From an uncultured Brachyspira sp. (GTDB taxonomy: Bacteria > Spirochaetota > Brachyspiria > Brachyspirales > Brachyspiraceae): a DNA stretch of 16,532 nucleotides. The stretch spans positions 1-16,532 of the forward strand of contig NZ_CASEGO010000060.1 of the NCBI RefSeq assembly GCF_949287625.1, in the 5' to 3' direction. Of the stretch, positions 6,153 to 14,961 are shown piece by piece. Within the stretch, counting starts at the first letter, position 1. Each line of letters begins with the position of its first letter. The notes beneath the pieces were generated by a model. The model ran no database searches, was not told the origin of the DNA, and saw nothing but the letters and a program-made list of their open reading frames with translations. Made by a program: the position numbers and the translations under genes.

Positions 6153-6811
6153 CCGAATATAGGAAGCCCTGTTATATAAAAGAAAGCCAAATTAGATAAA
6201 AAACCTATCACAGTACCAAATATTATACCGCATACCACATCAAGAGGATAATGAAGTCCTACATATACCCTGCTGAATGCTATTAAAGAAGCTATCAGAT
6301 AGAATAATAATGCAGAATATGTACTGTAGCTTCCCATACAAAAAGATATTGCAAAAGCTACCATAGTATGTCCTGATGGAAATGAATGCTTATCTGGCGG
6401 ATACATTATAGGTACTTTATCATGCTTTTTATACGGACGTATTCTGCTGAAAAAACTTTTTATATACAAAAATAAAAATATACATAAAAATACTGCTGCT
6501 ACCGCCCTTGAAAAATATAAAGCTGCATATCTTATTCTAAACATATAAAACAGAAGATAAAGCAAAACCCATATATAACCGTCTCCCATTCTGCTCATAA
6601 ACTTCATAAATGTTTTTACAGGACCTTTTCTATTATCTTTAAAAATCTTTAAAAACAGTTTATCATCTATTTTTGACATAAACTTTATTAATGGAAGGTT
6701 ATTTATATAATTAATTCTTTTTTGTTTTCTTCTTTTTTTGAGAATTTTTTTTATCTTTTTCTTTCTTCTTTTTTTTATTCTTTTAGATTCGCTATTTTTT
6801 TCTTTATCCAT
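6143..6811 (-). CDS. PAP2-family membrane phosphatase with a poly-Lys/Arg N-terminus
   Basis: 222 residues. Signatures: K118-x6-R125-P126, PSGH (145-148, with H148) and S180-R181-x5-H187-x3-D191, all intact. About five hydrophobic segments follow residue 78. The unusual part is the N-terminus: between residues 10 and 32, 18 of 23 residues are Lys or Arg. This cytoplasmic tail could bind anionic lipids, or nucleic acid or ribosomes. Substrate is unresolved (undecaprenyl diphosphate or phosphatidylglycerol phosphate are the usual ones). No strong ribosome site precedes the ATG. It is distinct from, and not closely similar to, the PAP2 protein at 2187-2750 outside the motifs. Confidence 0.87.
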   Translation of the reverse strand: MDKEKNSESKRIKKRRKKKIKKILKKRRKQKRINYINNLPLIKFMSKIDDKLFLKIFKDNRKGPVKTFMKFMSRMGDGYIWVLLYLLFYMFRIRYAALYFSRAVAAVFLCIFLFLYIKSFFSRIRPYKKHDKVPIMYPPDKHSFPSGHTMVAFAISFCMGSYSTYSALLFYLIASLIAFSRVYVGLHYPLDVVCGIIFGTVIGFLSNLAFFYITGLPIFGHL

Positions 6812-7055
6812 AAAAGAAGTCCAACTTTTAACTACACTAATAAAATATCATAAAATACAAATAAATCAACTATTTATACATTCTTTATATTTTACTAAAA
6901 ATATATTCGTATTATATGTTTTAATATACAAACAAATTTAATATTTTCATATAAATAATAAATATATGTAAATATTTTAAAATATTTAGTGATTTTTTTA
7001 AAGTTTCCGAAGATAATTTTAAAATATTAAAAAATAAGTTTTTAGGATATATAAT

Positions 7056-7808
7056 GTGCTTGTAGGAAATGATGCATATGAAAAGTTTATAGAATATATT
7101 GAAAATAAAATAAATTTTGACTTCCTTTCTCATATACCTGGTTCAGATGATACATTAGAAGCTCAAAGAGAATCTATTATCAACTTAATAAGAAGATCAA
7201 ACAGCAATGAAGCTTTTTTGGACTATATATCATATACATATACCATACTGGAAAATGATATAATAAGACAGATAATCTCAATCTCTTGGCTTAAAGGCAA
7301 TGGTATTGAGGATAGAATTATTAATGATGATAAATTTGAACTTAATAATAATGAGCTTATAAATTACATATCTATACTCTTGGTATTAAGAGATATAATG
7401 CATACAAGCTATATAGCTTCTCTTCCTATATACTATGAATATAAATATGAACCAAAAGAGTTTATAGATAAAGCCAGAGAAATGATAGAGCATTCTATAT
7501 CAAATATATCAACACTAGAGCATATTAATCCTATATTTATAGCAATAGCAGCTAAAAGTGTTTTACCATATTCTATAACAAATGATGAGCTTTCAAGTTC
7601 TTCCAAATTAATAGCAATACTTTTTAATTTGTCAAGAATAATGGCTTCATATCCTTATACTGATAAAATTATAGAAAATACTCAGCCTATATTTTCAAGT
7701 GCTTTGTATAACTTGGTAAACAACGCTTCTTTCTTGGGGCTGGATTATAAAATGGTTAGAGTAATATATGATAAAGCAAAAACAGGAGAAATAAAGTGGA
7801 AAAACTAG
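7056..7808 (+). CDS. Unknown soluble helical protein, first gene of a coupled pair
   Basis: 250 residues, not recognised. The start is GTG at 7056: AGGAT lies seven bases upstream, and the overlapping ATG at 7054 hits a stop after three codons. There is no signal peptide and no clear membrane segment; the protein looks mainly alpha-helical, with acidic N-terminal helices and hydrophobic helices near 105-120, 155-175 and 195-215. The next gene starts 13 bases before this stop, so the two are translated together and probably work together. The preceding 244 bases (6812-7055) are extremely AT-rich, with no confident promoter. Confidence 0.75.
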   Translation: MLVGNDAYEKFIEYIENKINFDFLSHIPGSDDTLEAQRESIINLIRRSNSNEAFLDYISYTYTILENDIIRQIISISWLKGNGIEDRIINDDKFELNNNELINYISILLVLRDIMHTSYIASLPIYYEYKYEPKEFIDKAREMIEHSISNISTLEHINPIFIAIAAKSVLPYSITNDELSSSSKLIAILFNLSRIMASYPYTDKIIENTQPIFSSALYNLVNNASFLGLDYKMVRVIYDKAKTGEIKWKN

Positions 7809-8839
7809 CAAAATATAATATCACTTTTATAGCAGTTGCTGTATCATCTTTAACTATAATATCAATGTGTGCATACATGATAGTTAATATGCATACTTAT
7901 ATTATGAGAGTATTAATGTTTATAGAGTTTTTATGCTCATTTTATTTTGTATGCGTTTTTTTCTATAAGATGAACAGATACTCAAGAATAGAACTTTTCT
8001 TCTATCTTGTTGTATATTTAGTACCATTTGTATTATCAATATTAGGTCTTTTTTATATAACTAACTTTTTCTCTCTAAACAGAGTATTTTTAAGAGAAAA
8101 TATTGCAGCCTCTTTCCTTACAAGAGGATACCATGTATTATTTATATTTTATATATCACATATAATATATTTCTTTTATTTGTTTAGTGCTGAAAATAGA
8201 AACAGCTTTTATTCTCTTATATCATCATATTTTATAATAACTATTTCTATCATTATGGCTATAATATTTATAGTATTATACGGAGTAATAAACTGGGTAT
8301 TTGACAATAAGATCATTACATATTATGAAAACACAAAAAATGAAATTATATATGAGGCAGAACTTGCTTTTTCTCAAAATACTGATAATGATAAACTAGA
8401 ATATGAAGGATTTGCCAAAAGTTATAATATGGCTGCAATTTATTATGAAAATGAACTTAAATACAAAACTGATGATTGGGAAGATTTTGAGAGCACACAT
8501 TTACTTTTTGAGGCAGCTATTATGCAGGGAAACGGATTCTTATTTATAGGAAGCGGAAAAGATTTTACATATCCTTATTATATGTTTATACTAATATATG
8601 TAATAGTAAACTCTTTGATATTAACCTGCTCTATAATATTCTTTAAGATTTTCCTTACTAATAAATTTGGTAATTATATTGATATTATGATAAAAGGTTT
8701 TAAAGAAGATAGTTATATATATGCCATAGAAACAGAAAATATGGATAATACCGAAATTAAAACTTTATCAGAACTATACAATAAAAAATTATTAACTTAT
8801 AAATATAGGGAAAGATTTATTAAGATGTTCACTAGATAA
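7796..8839 (+). CDS. Six-TM membrane protein with an external loop and a HAMP-like C-terminus
   Basis: 347 residues, not recognised as a known family. The start is GTG at 7796 with AGGAG seven bases upstream, inside the end of the previous gene. Hydrophobic segments lie near 9-30, 36-57, 66-89, 112-131, 140-166 and 262-286. With the N-terminus inside, the 95-residue acidic loop 167-261 would face outward, and residues 287-347 would be cytoplasmic. That tail (NYIDIMIKGF... then NTEIKTLSELYNKKL) resembles a HAMP linker, but the protein ends with no kinase, cyclase, chemotaxis or other output domain. A sensor working through its partner gene, or a truncated receptor, are both possible. No remnant of an output domain is readable in 8840-9025. 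Confidence 0.72.
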   Translation: MEKLAKYNITFIAVAVSSLTIISMCAYMIVNMHTYIMRVLMFIEFLCSFYFVCVFFYKMNRYSRIELFFYLVVYLVPFVLSILGLFYITNFFSLNRVFLRENIAASFLTRGYHVLFIFYISHIIYFFYLFSAENRNSFYSLISSYFIITISIIMAIIFIVLYGVINWVFDNKIITYYENTKNEIIYEAELAFSQNTDNDKLEYEGFAKSYNMAAIYYENELKYKTDDWEDFESTHLLFEAAIMQGNGFLFIGSGKDFTYPYYMFILIYVIVNSLILTCSIIFFKIFLTNKFGNYIDIMIKGFKEDSYIYAIETENMDNTEIKTLSELYNKKLLTYKYRERFIKMFTR

Positions 8840-9025
8840 TATTATTATAATTATTTCATATATGAATTATCCATTTTATGTTTATAATTTGCAAGTATTT
8901 TTTATGAGTTTAATATAATAAATAATTTTTGTTTTATCAATTTTTTCTAAATCAATATTTTTATATTATAAATATTTATGCATAAGATTTTTTTAAATTT
9001 TTTGTTTTGATTTTAACAAACATAC

Positions 9026-9054
9026 TTGATAAAAATATTAATATACAGTATTAT
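9026..9054 (+). promoter_or_regulatory. Candidate promoter of the radical SAM gene
   Basis: TTGATA (9026-9031), 17 bases, TATTAT (9049-9054). The predicted start near 9061 leaves a leader of about 40 bases before the ATG at 9101. In so AT-rich a region chance matches are common. Confidence 0.4.
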
Positions 9055-9100
9055 ATATAAATATAATGTTTTAATATATTATTAAAGAGATAAATTTTAT

Positions 9101-10009
9101 ATGCTTAAATACAGAGAAATTAACTGCAAATCGGCTTTAAATAAAATAGATAATGAATATGGATTTTGCTATGATTTAAATATTTACAGAGGATGTATCC
9201 ATAAATGCTATTACTGTTTTGCTGTGTATTCTCATAAATATATTAATTCAAAAGATTTTTTCGGTGAAATATTTGTCAAAAAGAATATTGCAGAAGTTTT
9301 AGAAAAAGAATTATCATCAAGAAATTGGAAAAGAGATATTATTAATCTAGGAAGTGTTACAGACAATTATCAGGAAGCAGAAAAAGATTACAAACTTATG
9401 AGAGATGTTTTAAAACTCCTAATAAGATATAAAACCCCAATGTGCATATCAACGAAAAGTGATTTGATATTAAGAGATTTTGATTTGATAGATGAGCTTT
9501 CAAGTATAGTTCCTGTGAGAATAGCAGCAACAATAACGGCATTAGATGAGAAATTGTCTTCATTAATAGAGCCTAATGTAATAAGCCCAGAGAGAAGATT
9601 AAATATATTAAAAGAGTTTAAAAAGACAAAAGCTGTAACAGCAGTTCATACTATGCCAGTAATGCCTTTTATTACAGAAAATGAAATTGAAAATATTTTT
9701 AAAAAAGTGAAAGAATATAATATAGACTATTGTGCTACAGATGTACTTAAATTAAGAGGAGAATGCCGAAAAATATATTTAAACTTTGTTAGGCGTACAT
9801 TTCCAGAACATTATAAAAAATATTTGTATATCTACGGAAGCGATGGGCTTTTAAAAGATGAATATAAAGAAAAAATATACTCAAAAATAGAATCATTAGA
9901 AGAAAAATATAACATAACATACAAGACTAAAGAAGAACTTAACACAGAAGACAGTGTTTATAATAGGTATAAAAACAAAGTTTGGCAAGAAGAGCCTAGT
10001 TTGTTTTAA
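9101..10009 (+). CDS. SplB-like radical SAM protein
   Basis: 302 residues. The radical SAM cluster motif is C32-x3-C36-x2-C39 (GCIHKCYYCFA), which binds a [4Fe-4S] cluster and S-adenosylmethionine. The N-terminal context (YDLNIYRGCIHKCYYC) and the following GSVTDNYQxxE match the standalone SPL/Rv2578c-like branch, relatives of spore photoproduct lyase found in many non-sporulating bacteria. The substrate of this branch is not established to my knowledge; a nucleic-acid role is often assumed from the SplB kinship. No C-terminal accessory cluster is visible. The ribosome site is weak (AAAGAGAT, about ten bases before the ATG). It stands alone. The following 266 bases are AT-rich and hold only a candidate ptsG promoter. 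Confidence 0.82.
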   Translation: MLKYREINCKSALNKIDNEYGFCYDLNIYRGCIHKCYYCFAVYSHKYINSKDFFGEIFVKKNIAEVLEKELSSRNWKRDIINLGSVTDNYQEAEKDYKLMRDVLKLLIRYKTPMCISTKSDLILRDFDLIDELSSIVPVRIAATITALDEKLSSLIEPNVISPERRLNILKEFKKTKAVTAVHTMPVMPFITENEIENIFKKVKEYNIDYCATDVLKLRGECRKIYLNFVRRTFPEHYKKYLYIYGSDGLLKDEYKEKIYSKIESLEEKYNITYKTKEELNTEDSVYNRYKNKVWQEEPSLF

Positions 10010-10176
10010 GTATTATTTATAATATATTAAATCTCTATAAATTAAACTATATAAAGTATCAAATTATAATAAAATTTATTCTGTAATCAAATAAATATAG
10101 ATATATTATTAATTGCAAAAATTATTGATAAAAATATATACAATTATAAAAAAATTTATTATACTTATAGTAAGAA

Positions 10177-10205
10177 TTGATGTTTATATGTGATATTAGT
10201 ATACA
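10177..10205 (+). promoter_or_regulatory. Candidate promoter of the PTS gene
   Basis: TTGATG (10177-10182), 17 bases, TATACA (10200-10205). The predicted start near 10212 gives a leader of about 64 bases. No RNA-antiterminator hairpin or catabolite operator was recognised in the leader. Confidence 0.35.
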
Positions 10206-10275
10206 TAATACTTTATTTTATCATGTCTCTCATATTCTTATCAAAAATATATTTTAATAATCTGGAGTTCTTTAT

Positions 10276-12450
10276 ATGAAGGATAAAATTTTCGGTGTAC
10301 TGCAAAGGGTAGGAAGATCATTCATGCTTCCTATAGCCGTACTTCCTGTTGCAGGCTTGTTTTTAGGTATAGGAAGTTCATTAACGAATACCACAATGCT
10401 TGAAACCTATAATTTAATGGGTATTCTAGGTCCTGGTACTATTGCCTATGATATATTATCAGTATTAAGCGAGGCTGGTAATATCATATTCGGAAACCTT
10501 CCTATTATATTTGCTATGAGTGTAGCTATAGGTATGGCAAAAAAAGAGAAAGAGGTTGCTGCTTTATCTGGAGCTATAGCATTTTTTGTAATGCATGCTT
10601 CTATAGGTAAAATGATACAAGTTATGGGCGGAGCTGAAAAACTTTTGGATGGATCTACTACAAATGTTGTAGGTATATTATCACTTCAAATGGGTGTATT
10701 CGGCGGTATTATAGTAGGTCTTGGAGTAGCTGCTTTGCATAATAAATATTATAATATAGAGCTTCCTCAAGTATTGTCATTTTTCGGCGGTACAAGATTT
10801 GTTCCTATAATATCTTCTATAGTATTTTTGGTAGTTGGTATATTAATGTATTATGTATGGCCTCCTGTACAGGTTGTTATGAATAAATTAGGAGATTTAA
10901 TAGCTGGTTCTGGTTATATAGGTACTTTATTCTATGGTATAATAGAGAGAGCATTAATACCTTTCGGACTTCACCATGTATTCTATACTCCATTATGGCA
11001 GACTTCACTCGGCGGTACTATGATGATAGACGGCAATTTGGTAGAAGGTGCTCAAAACATATTCTTTGCTCAGTTAGGATCCCCTACTACAACTGCTTTC
11101 AGTGTAGAAGCTACTCGTTTTATGACTGGTAAATTCCCATTTATGATATTCGGCTTACCTGGTGCTGCCTTAGCTATGTATAAAACTTCAAGACCAGAAA
11201 AAAGACAGGTAGTAGGTGCTTTGCTTTTCTCTGCCGCTCTAACAGCTATGCTTACTGGTATTACTGAGCCTATAGAGTTTACATTTATATTTGTAGCTCC
11301 TATATTTTATGCTATTCACTGTATACTTGCAGGTATATCTTTCATGCTCATGCATATACTTCATGTTACAGTAGGTATGACATTCTCAGGCGGTTTTATA
11401 GACTTATTATTATTCGGTATAATACAAGGCAATGCTAAAACTAATTGGGTATGGATAGTAATAGTAGGCGTTGTTTATTTCTTTGTTTACTATTTCCTAT
11501 TCTCTGCTTTAATTAAAAAATTTGACTGGAAAACACCTGGAAGAGAACCAGATACAGAAGAGCCTAAACTATATAGAAGATCCGATGTTGAAGCTGCTAA
11601 AAATGCAGGAAAAGAAGGCATATCATCTTCAGCTTCTAAATATGAAGAAGCTCCTTTAATAACAGCAGGTCTTGGCGGAAAGAAAAATATAAGCGATGTA
11701 GACTGCTGTGCTACAAGACTTCGTATTACAGTATTTGATGCCTCTAAAGTTGATGATGCTCTATTAAAACAAAGCGGTGCTGCTGGTATTATCAAAAAAG
11801 GAAATGGTATACAGGTAATATACGGACCTAAAGTTACTGTAATAAAATCAAGACTTGAAGATTATTTGCATGATCCTATAAGCGATGAAGAAGTATCTGT
11901 TAATACTGCTAATACTGCAGCAGAAATAGTAAAACAGGAAGAAAAGAAAGAAGAGCCTGTTGCAGAAAAAGCAGAAAAGAAAGAAACATCTTCTTTAGTA
12001 GATAAAGTATATGCCCCTATACAAGGCAATATAGTAAAATTAGAAAGTGTTAAAGATGAAGCATTCTCAAGCGGTGCTATGGGTAAAGGTATAGCTATTG
12101 AACCTAAAGAAGGCAAAGTATATGCTCCTTTTGATGGTATAATAGAAACAGCCTTCCCTACAAAACATGCTATAGGATTAACTTCTGATAAGGGAGTTGA
12201 ACTTCTTATCCATGTTGGTATGGATACTGTAAAATTGGGCGGTGCTCACTTTATTTCGCATATAGAAGAAGGACAAAAAATTAAAAAAGGTGATTTATTA
12301 TTAGAATTTAATATCGAAAAAATAAGGGGGGAAGGATATCCTACACTCACTCCTGTTATAGTAACAAATTCTGATGATTATTCTGAAGTTGATGTTACAA
12401 GTGCTTCTTCTGTAAATATAGGCGATGATTTACTTGATGTTAAAAAATAA
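10276..12450 (+). CDS. PTS glucose/N-acetylglucosamine-type EIICBA permease
   Basis: 724 residues in the domain order EIIC-EIIB-EIIA. EIIC (about 1-410) is the membrane channel; it carries the glucose-family signatures FGLHHVFYTPLW and GITEPIEF (328-335, with E331 in the sugar-binding motif). EIIB (about 460-535) has DCCATRLR with the phosphorylated cysteine C478. EIIA (about 577-717) has H631 and the phosphorylated H646 in LLIHVGMDTV. All phosphotransfer residues are present, so the protein should take phosphate from HPr and pass it to sugar during uptake with no separate EIIA. Glucose, GlcNAc or maltose are the usual substrates; the sequence does not choose. A Lys/Glu/Ala-rich linker joins B and A. 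GGAG lies eight bases before the ATG. The gene is monocistronic, with a terminator following and no regulator gene beside it. Confidence 0.93.
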   Translation: MKDKIFGVLQRVGRSFMLPIAVLPVAGLFLGIGSSLTNTTMLETYNLMGILGPGTIAYDILSVLSEAGNIIFGNLPIIFAMSVAIGMAKKEKEVAALSGAIAFFVMHASIGKMIQVMGGAEKLLDGSTTNVVGILSLQMGVFGGIIVGLGVAALHNKYYNIELPQVLSFFGGTRFVPIISSIVFLVVGILMYYVWPPVQVVMNKLGDLIAGSGYIGTLFYGIIERALIPFGLHHVFYTPLWQTSLGGTMMIDGNLVEGAQNIFFAQLGSPTTTAFSVEATRFMTGKFPFMIFGLPGAALAMYKTSRPEKRQVVGALLFSAALTAMLTGITEPIEFTFIFVAPIFYAIHCILAGISFMLMHILHVTVGMTFSGGFIDLLLFGIIQGNAKTNWVWIVIVGVVYFFVYYFLFSALIKKFDWKTPGREPDTEEPKLYRRSDVEAAKNAGKEGISSSASKYEEAPLITAGLGGKKNISDVDCCATRLRITVFDASKVDDALLKQSGAAGIIKKGNGIQVIYGPKVTVIKSRLEDYLHDPISDEEVSVNTANTAAEIVKQEEKKEEPVAEKAEKKETSSLVDKVYAPIQGNIVKLESVKDEAFSSGAMGKGIAIEPKEGKVYAPFDGIIETAFPTKHAIGLTSDKGVELLIHVGMDTVKLGGAHFISHIEEGQKIKKGDLLLEFNIEKIRGEGYPTLTPVIVTNSDDYSEVDVTSASSVNIGDDLLDVKK

Positions 12451-12481
12451 TAAAAAGTAAAAAACAAATAATAAAAAAATG

Positions 12482-12512
12482 GGAGAGTTATTAATTTAGC
12501 TCTCCTATTTTT
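12482..12512 (+). terminator. Rho-independent terminator of the PTS gene
   Basis: Nine-pair stem GGAGAGTTA / TAGCTCTCC (one G-T wobble) around a six-base loop, followed by a T-run from 12508. It begins 31 bases after the stop codon. Confidence 0.85.
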
Positions 12513-12570
12513 ATTTTATTTTTTTATTGCATTTTTTCTATTTTATTATTATATTATCAATATAATTTTT

Positions 12571-12599
12571 TTGATTATTAATTAATAATATTTTATAGT
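12571..12599 (+). promoter_or_regulatory. Candidate promoter of the chemoreceptor gene
   Basis: TTGATT (12571-12576), 17 bases, TATAGT (12594-12599). The predicted leader is about 90 bases, ending in a good ribosome site (GGAG, eight bases before the ATG). I did not find a convincing sigma-28 promoter here. Confidence 0.35.
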
Positions 12600-12694
12600 A
12601 TTTCCGAAAAATGTTAATTTATTATAATTGAAAATAAAAAAAATAGCCTAATCATAATTTATACCTGATAATTAAAATATTTGGAGAATTATTT

Positions 12695-14500
12695 ATGAAT
12701 GATAACAAAAAGAAGTATATATTAATGCTTAAATTTTTACTTCCATTTGCTGCGTTTATAATAGTTATAGTTGCAGCGTTGATGTTATATTTTATACCTA
12801 GGTACGAAAGAGAATTTGCCTTAGCGATAGAGTCTAATATGTATAAGAATGAGACATCAGTTACTACTTGGCTTAATTATTATTATTCACAAATAGAAGT
12901 TTTAGCATCATATTGTAAATATGAAACAGATTATACTCAAATGCTTGATTCTTTTAAGGAATTAGAAAGTATAAAAGAAGAGATTAAAAATATACATTTC
13001 AGCGGGACTGTATCATATAAAGACGGAGGATTATTGGTAATAGTATATGGAGATAATATTGAAGGATTTGACCAAACTACTAGAGAATGGTATATAGAAG
13101 CTAAAAAAGATCCTTCCAACATATTTATAAGCTCTCCATATATAGATGCAGAAAGTAAGGAAACAGTTATTACTATATCCAAAGGCGTAACATTAAATGG
13201 AAGTTTTATAGGTGTAATTGGTATAGACATATCTTTTAAAAAAATATCAGAGATTTTGCTTAGCAATAGTGATAACAAATACTATATATCATTAGAAGAT
13301 GGTCAGTTAGTTACATATTCAGATAACTCTTTACTTTTCAATAAACAAAGAACTATATATACAGAACTTAATGCTCCTAGACTTAATGGTTCTAACTATG
13401 CTTTTTATATTGGTAAATCCAAATGGACAGCTGTGTATGATATACCTAATACTCCTTGGCTTTTAGTTGGACATGGAAGTTCATCTTATCTTAATAACAA
13501 AATAACTACACTTTCTATTATAATGGTTGTAGTTGCTATAGGATTTTTATTGATTCAGTTTGTACTTGTTATGTTAAATGTTACTCCATTATCTCAAACT
13601 TTAGACAGAGCTATAGATGTTATAAAAAATATGACAGATAAACATTTCAATGCTGTATTTGAAGATAAGTTATTAAAAAAGTCTGACCAAACAGGTGTTT
13701 TAGTTAATTCTATACAAAATATGCAGAAATCTCTTGGAAACTCTATACATTCTCTACAGGATTCTTTGAATTTTATTAATAATGAAATAGATACCGTTGC
13801 AGATGGAAGTACAAATTTATCTGACAGAACTAATACTCAGGCTTCTTCACTTGAGGAATTATCTAGCTTAATAGAATCTTTATCATCATCACTTGATGAA
13901 ACAAATATTCAGTCTAATGATGCTAAGGATATGAGCGTAAAAGTGGCAGATGCTACTAAAATAGGGGTTGAATCCTCTTCAGAAATTATAAGCAGTATGA
14001 GTGAGATATCTGAATCTAGTAAAAAAATATCAGAAATGACAAAACTTATACAGTCTATTGCTTTTCAGACTAATATACTTGCATTAAATGCAGCAGTTGA
14101 GGCTGCAAGAGCTGGGGATCAAGGTAAAGGTTTTGCTGTAGTAGCAAGCGAGATACGTTCTTTAGCCCAGAATGTTGATGAAACAGCTAAAAATATTACT
14201 AATACTATTAATGATGCTTTAGCAAAAGTAGAGGCTGGAAATAAAGCTGTTGAAAACTCTTCAAAAATACTTGAGGATATAGAATCTTTAGCACAGGATA
14301 TGCTTACTAAATTAAGCTCTATCTCAGAGAGAGCAGTTATAGAAGCTGACAGTATAAATCAAATTAATGTTTCTGTAAGACAGCTCAATTCTATTACAGG
14401 CGAAAATAGTAATTTAGCAGAGGCTAATGCTAGTTCTACAAAAGAAGTAAGAACAAAAATAGAAGATATGGTTGAACAAATTAATAGTTTTAAATTTTAA
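12695..14500 (+). CDS. Methyl-accepting chemotaxis protein with dCache sensor
   Basis: 601 residues. TM1 (about 12-34) and TM2 (about 272-295) bracket a periplasmic dCache_1 domain (about 36-270). Within it R130-x-W132-Y133, Y149-x-D151 and D178 match the amino-acid-binding dCache motif, except that the usual tyrosine five residues before the arginine is F125. Amino acids or related amines are therefore likely ligands. A HAMP region (about 296-350) leads to a long cytoplasmic coiled coil. Its hairpin tip, IAFQTNILALNAAVEAARAG then QGKGFAVVASEIRSLA (about 455-490), binds CheA and CheW. There is no C-terminal CheR-binding pentapeptide. The gene is monocistronic, with its own terminator, and no other chemotaxis gene is beside it, as is common for scattered receptors. 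Confidence 0.93.
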   Translation: MNDNKKKYILMLKFLLPFAAFIIVIVAALMLYFIPRYEREFALAIESNMYKNETSVTTWLNYYYSQIEVLASYCKYETDYTQMLDSFKELESIKEEIKNIHFSGTVSYKDGGLLVIVYGDNIEGFDQTTREWYIEAKKDPSNIFISSPYIDAESKETVITISKGVTLNGSFIGVIGIDISFKKISEILLSNSDNKYYISLEDGQLVTYSDNSLLFNKQRTIYTELNAPRLNGSNYAFYIGKSKWTAVYDIPNTPWLLVGHGSSSYLNNKITTLSIIMVVVAIGFLLIQFVLVMLNVTPLSQTLDRAIDVIKNMTDKHFNAVFEDKLLKKSDQTGVLVNSIQNMQKSLGNSIHSLQDSLNFINNEIDTVADGSTNLSDRTNTQASSLEELSSLIESLSSSLDETNIQSNDAKDMSVKVADATKIGVESSSEIISSMSEISESSKKISEMTKLIQSIAFQTNILALNAAVEAARAGDQGKGFAVVASEIRSLAQNVDETAKNITNTINDALAKVEAGNKAVENSSKILEDIESLAQDMLTKLSSISERAVIEADSINQINVSVRQLNSITGENSNLAEANASSTKEVRTKIEDMVEQINSFKF

Positions 14501-14514
14501 AATAAATATAAATT

Positions 14515-14551
14515 AAAAAAGAAATGGCTTTTAATGGTCATTTCTTTTTTT
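14515..14551. terminator. Terminator of the chemoreceptor gene, potentially bidirectional
   Basis: Stem AAAAAAGAAATG / CATTTCTTTTTT with inner G-T and C-G pairs. The A-run before and T-run after make it workable on both strands. It starts 14 bases past the stop codon. Confidence 0.75.
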
Positions 14552-14568
14552 ATATATTTTTAGCACAG

Positions 14569-14599
14569 AATATACGCTGAAAATTTTTAAGTTTGTCAA
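14569..14599 (-). promoter_or_regulatory. Outward end of copy D (right end), minus-strand promoter
   Basis: TTGACA (14599-14594) is followed by the usual 17-base spacer but then CG before TATATT, so the hexamer spacing is 19 here rather than 17. It points at the 3' end of the chemoreceptor gene, antisense. The extra CG may mark an imperfect insertion junction or weaken the promoter. Confidence 0.35.
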
Positions 14600-14932
14600 T
14601 TTTTTTATTGTTCTTTTTATCGCCGCAAAAATAACCTTATATCCTCGACAAGCTCGGATACGCTTCGCGAAAGTGCAAGTGTAACAATAATACTAAATAG
14701 TACTAATTTATGTTTTACATATAGAATAAATTACTAAATTTAGCCAGAAATATAGCCTTTCGCTGGACTTCGTCGGCACGCAGAGTGGGCGGGCTGTGCC
14801 TGCTTCTCGGGCACACAGAGTGAGGCGTACTTCGTATGTGGCACACCTGCCTACAGCACGGACAGACGTCATAAAAGAACTGGGGCACGAATGTGAAGCC
14901 CTGCAAATATTTCAAATTAAAAAAATTAATTT

Positions 14933-14961
14933 TTGACAAATGATAGTTGTTTAGGTATATT
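14933..14961 (+). promoter_or_regulatory. Outward promoter at the left end of copy D, antisense to rnhB
   Basis: TTGACA (14933-14938), 17 bases, TATATT (14956-14961). The -10 box overlaps the rnhB stop codon (14960-14962, minus strand). A transcript would run antisense into rnhB. Confidence 0.45.

Larger units (their letters stand above)
14569..14961 (-). repeat. Dispersed GC-rich repeat element, copy D (longest copy)
   Basis: About 393 bases between the convergent chemoreceptor and RNase HII genes, filling most of the gene-free stretch 14501-14959. The core is strikingly GC-rich against its AT-rich flanks. In reverse complement it is closely similar to copy B over the CTGCGTGCCGACGA to TAGTACTATTTAGTATTATT section, and shares GTAGGCAGG-type blocks with copy A. 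Both ends are TTGACA elements pointing outward, flanked by TATATT on each side, which may be a target duplication. No transposase is encoded. Confidence 0.85.

Noticed and set aside
6738..7133. Short ORFs on both strands around the start of the second PAP2 gene and of the unknown pair
   Set aside because: They are Phe/Ile/Lys/Asn-rich translations of AT-rich DNA or antisense to the poly-Lys coding stretch, with no ribosome sites.
11490..12116. Antisense ORFs within the PTS gene
   Set aside because: They are shadows of a well-supported coding sequence in the opposite strand, with no initiation signals.
14620..14900. A structured RNA or tRNA gene, suggested by high G+C in an AT-rich genome
   Set aside because: No tRNA cloverleaf or T-loop motif was found, and the same blocks recur as mosaic pieces in the other repeat copies. 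A non-coding RNA cannot be excluded.
14715..14939. Small minus-strand ORF of 74 codons as a gene
   Set aside because: It lies wholly inside repeat copy D; its composition (Cys, Arg, Pro, Ser runs) is what translated GC-rich repeat would give.
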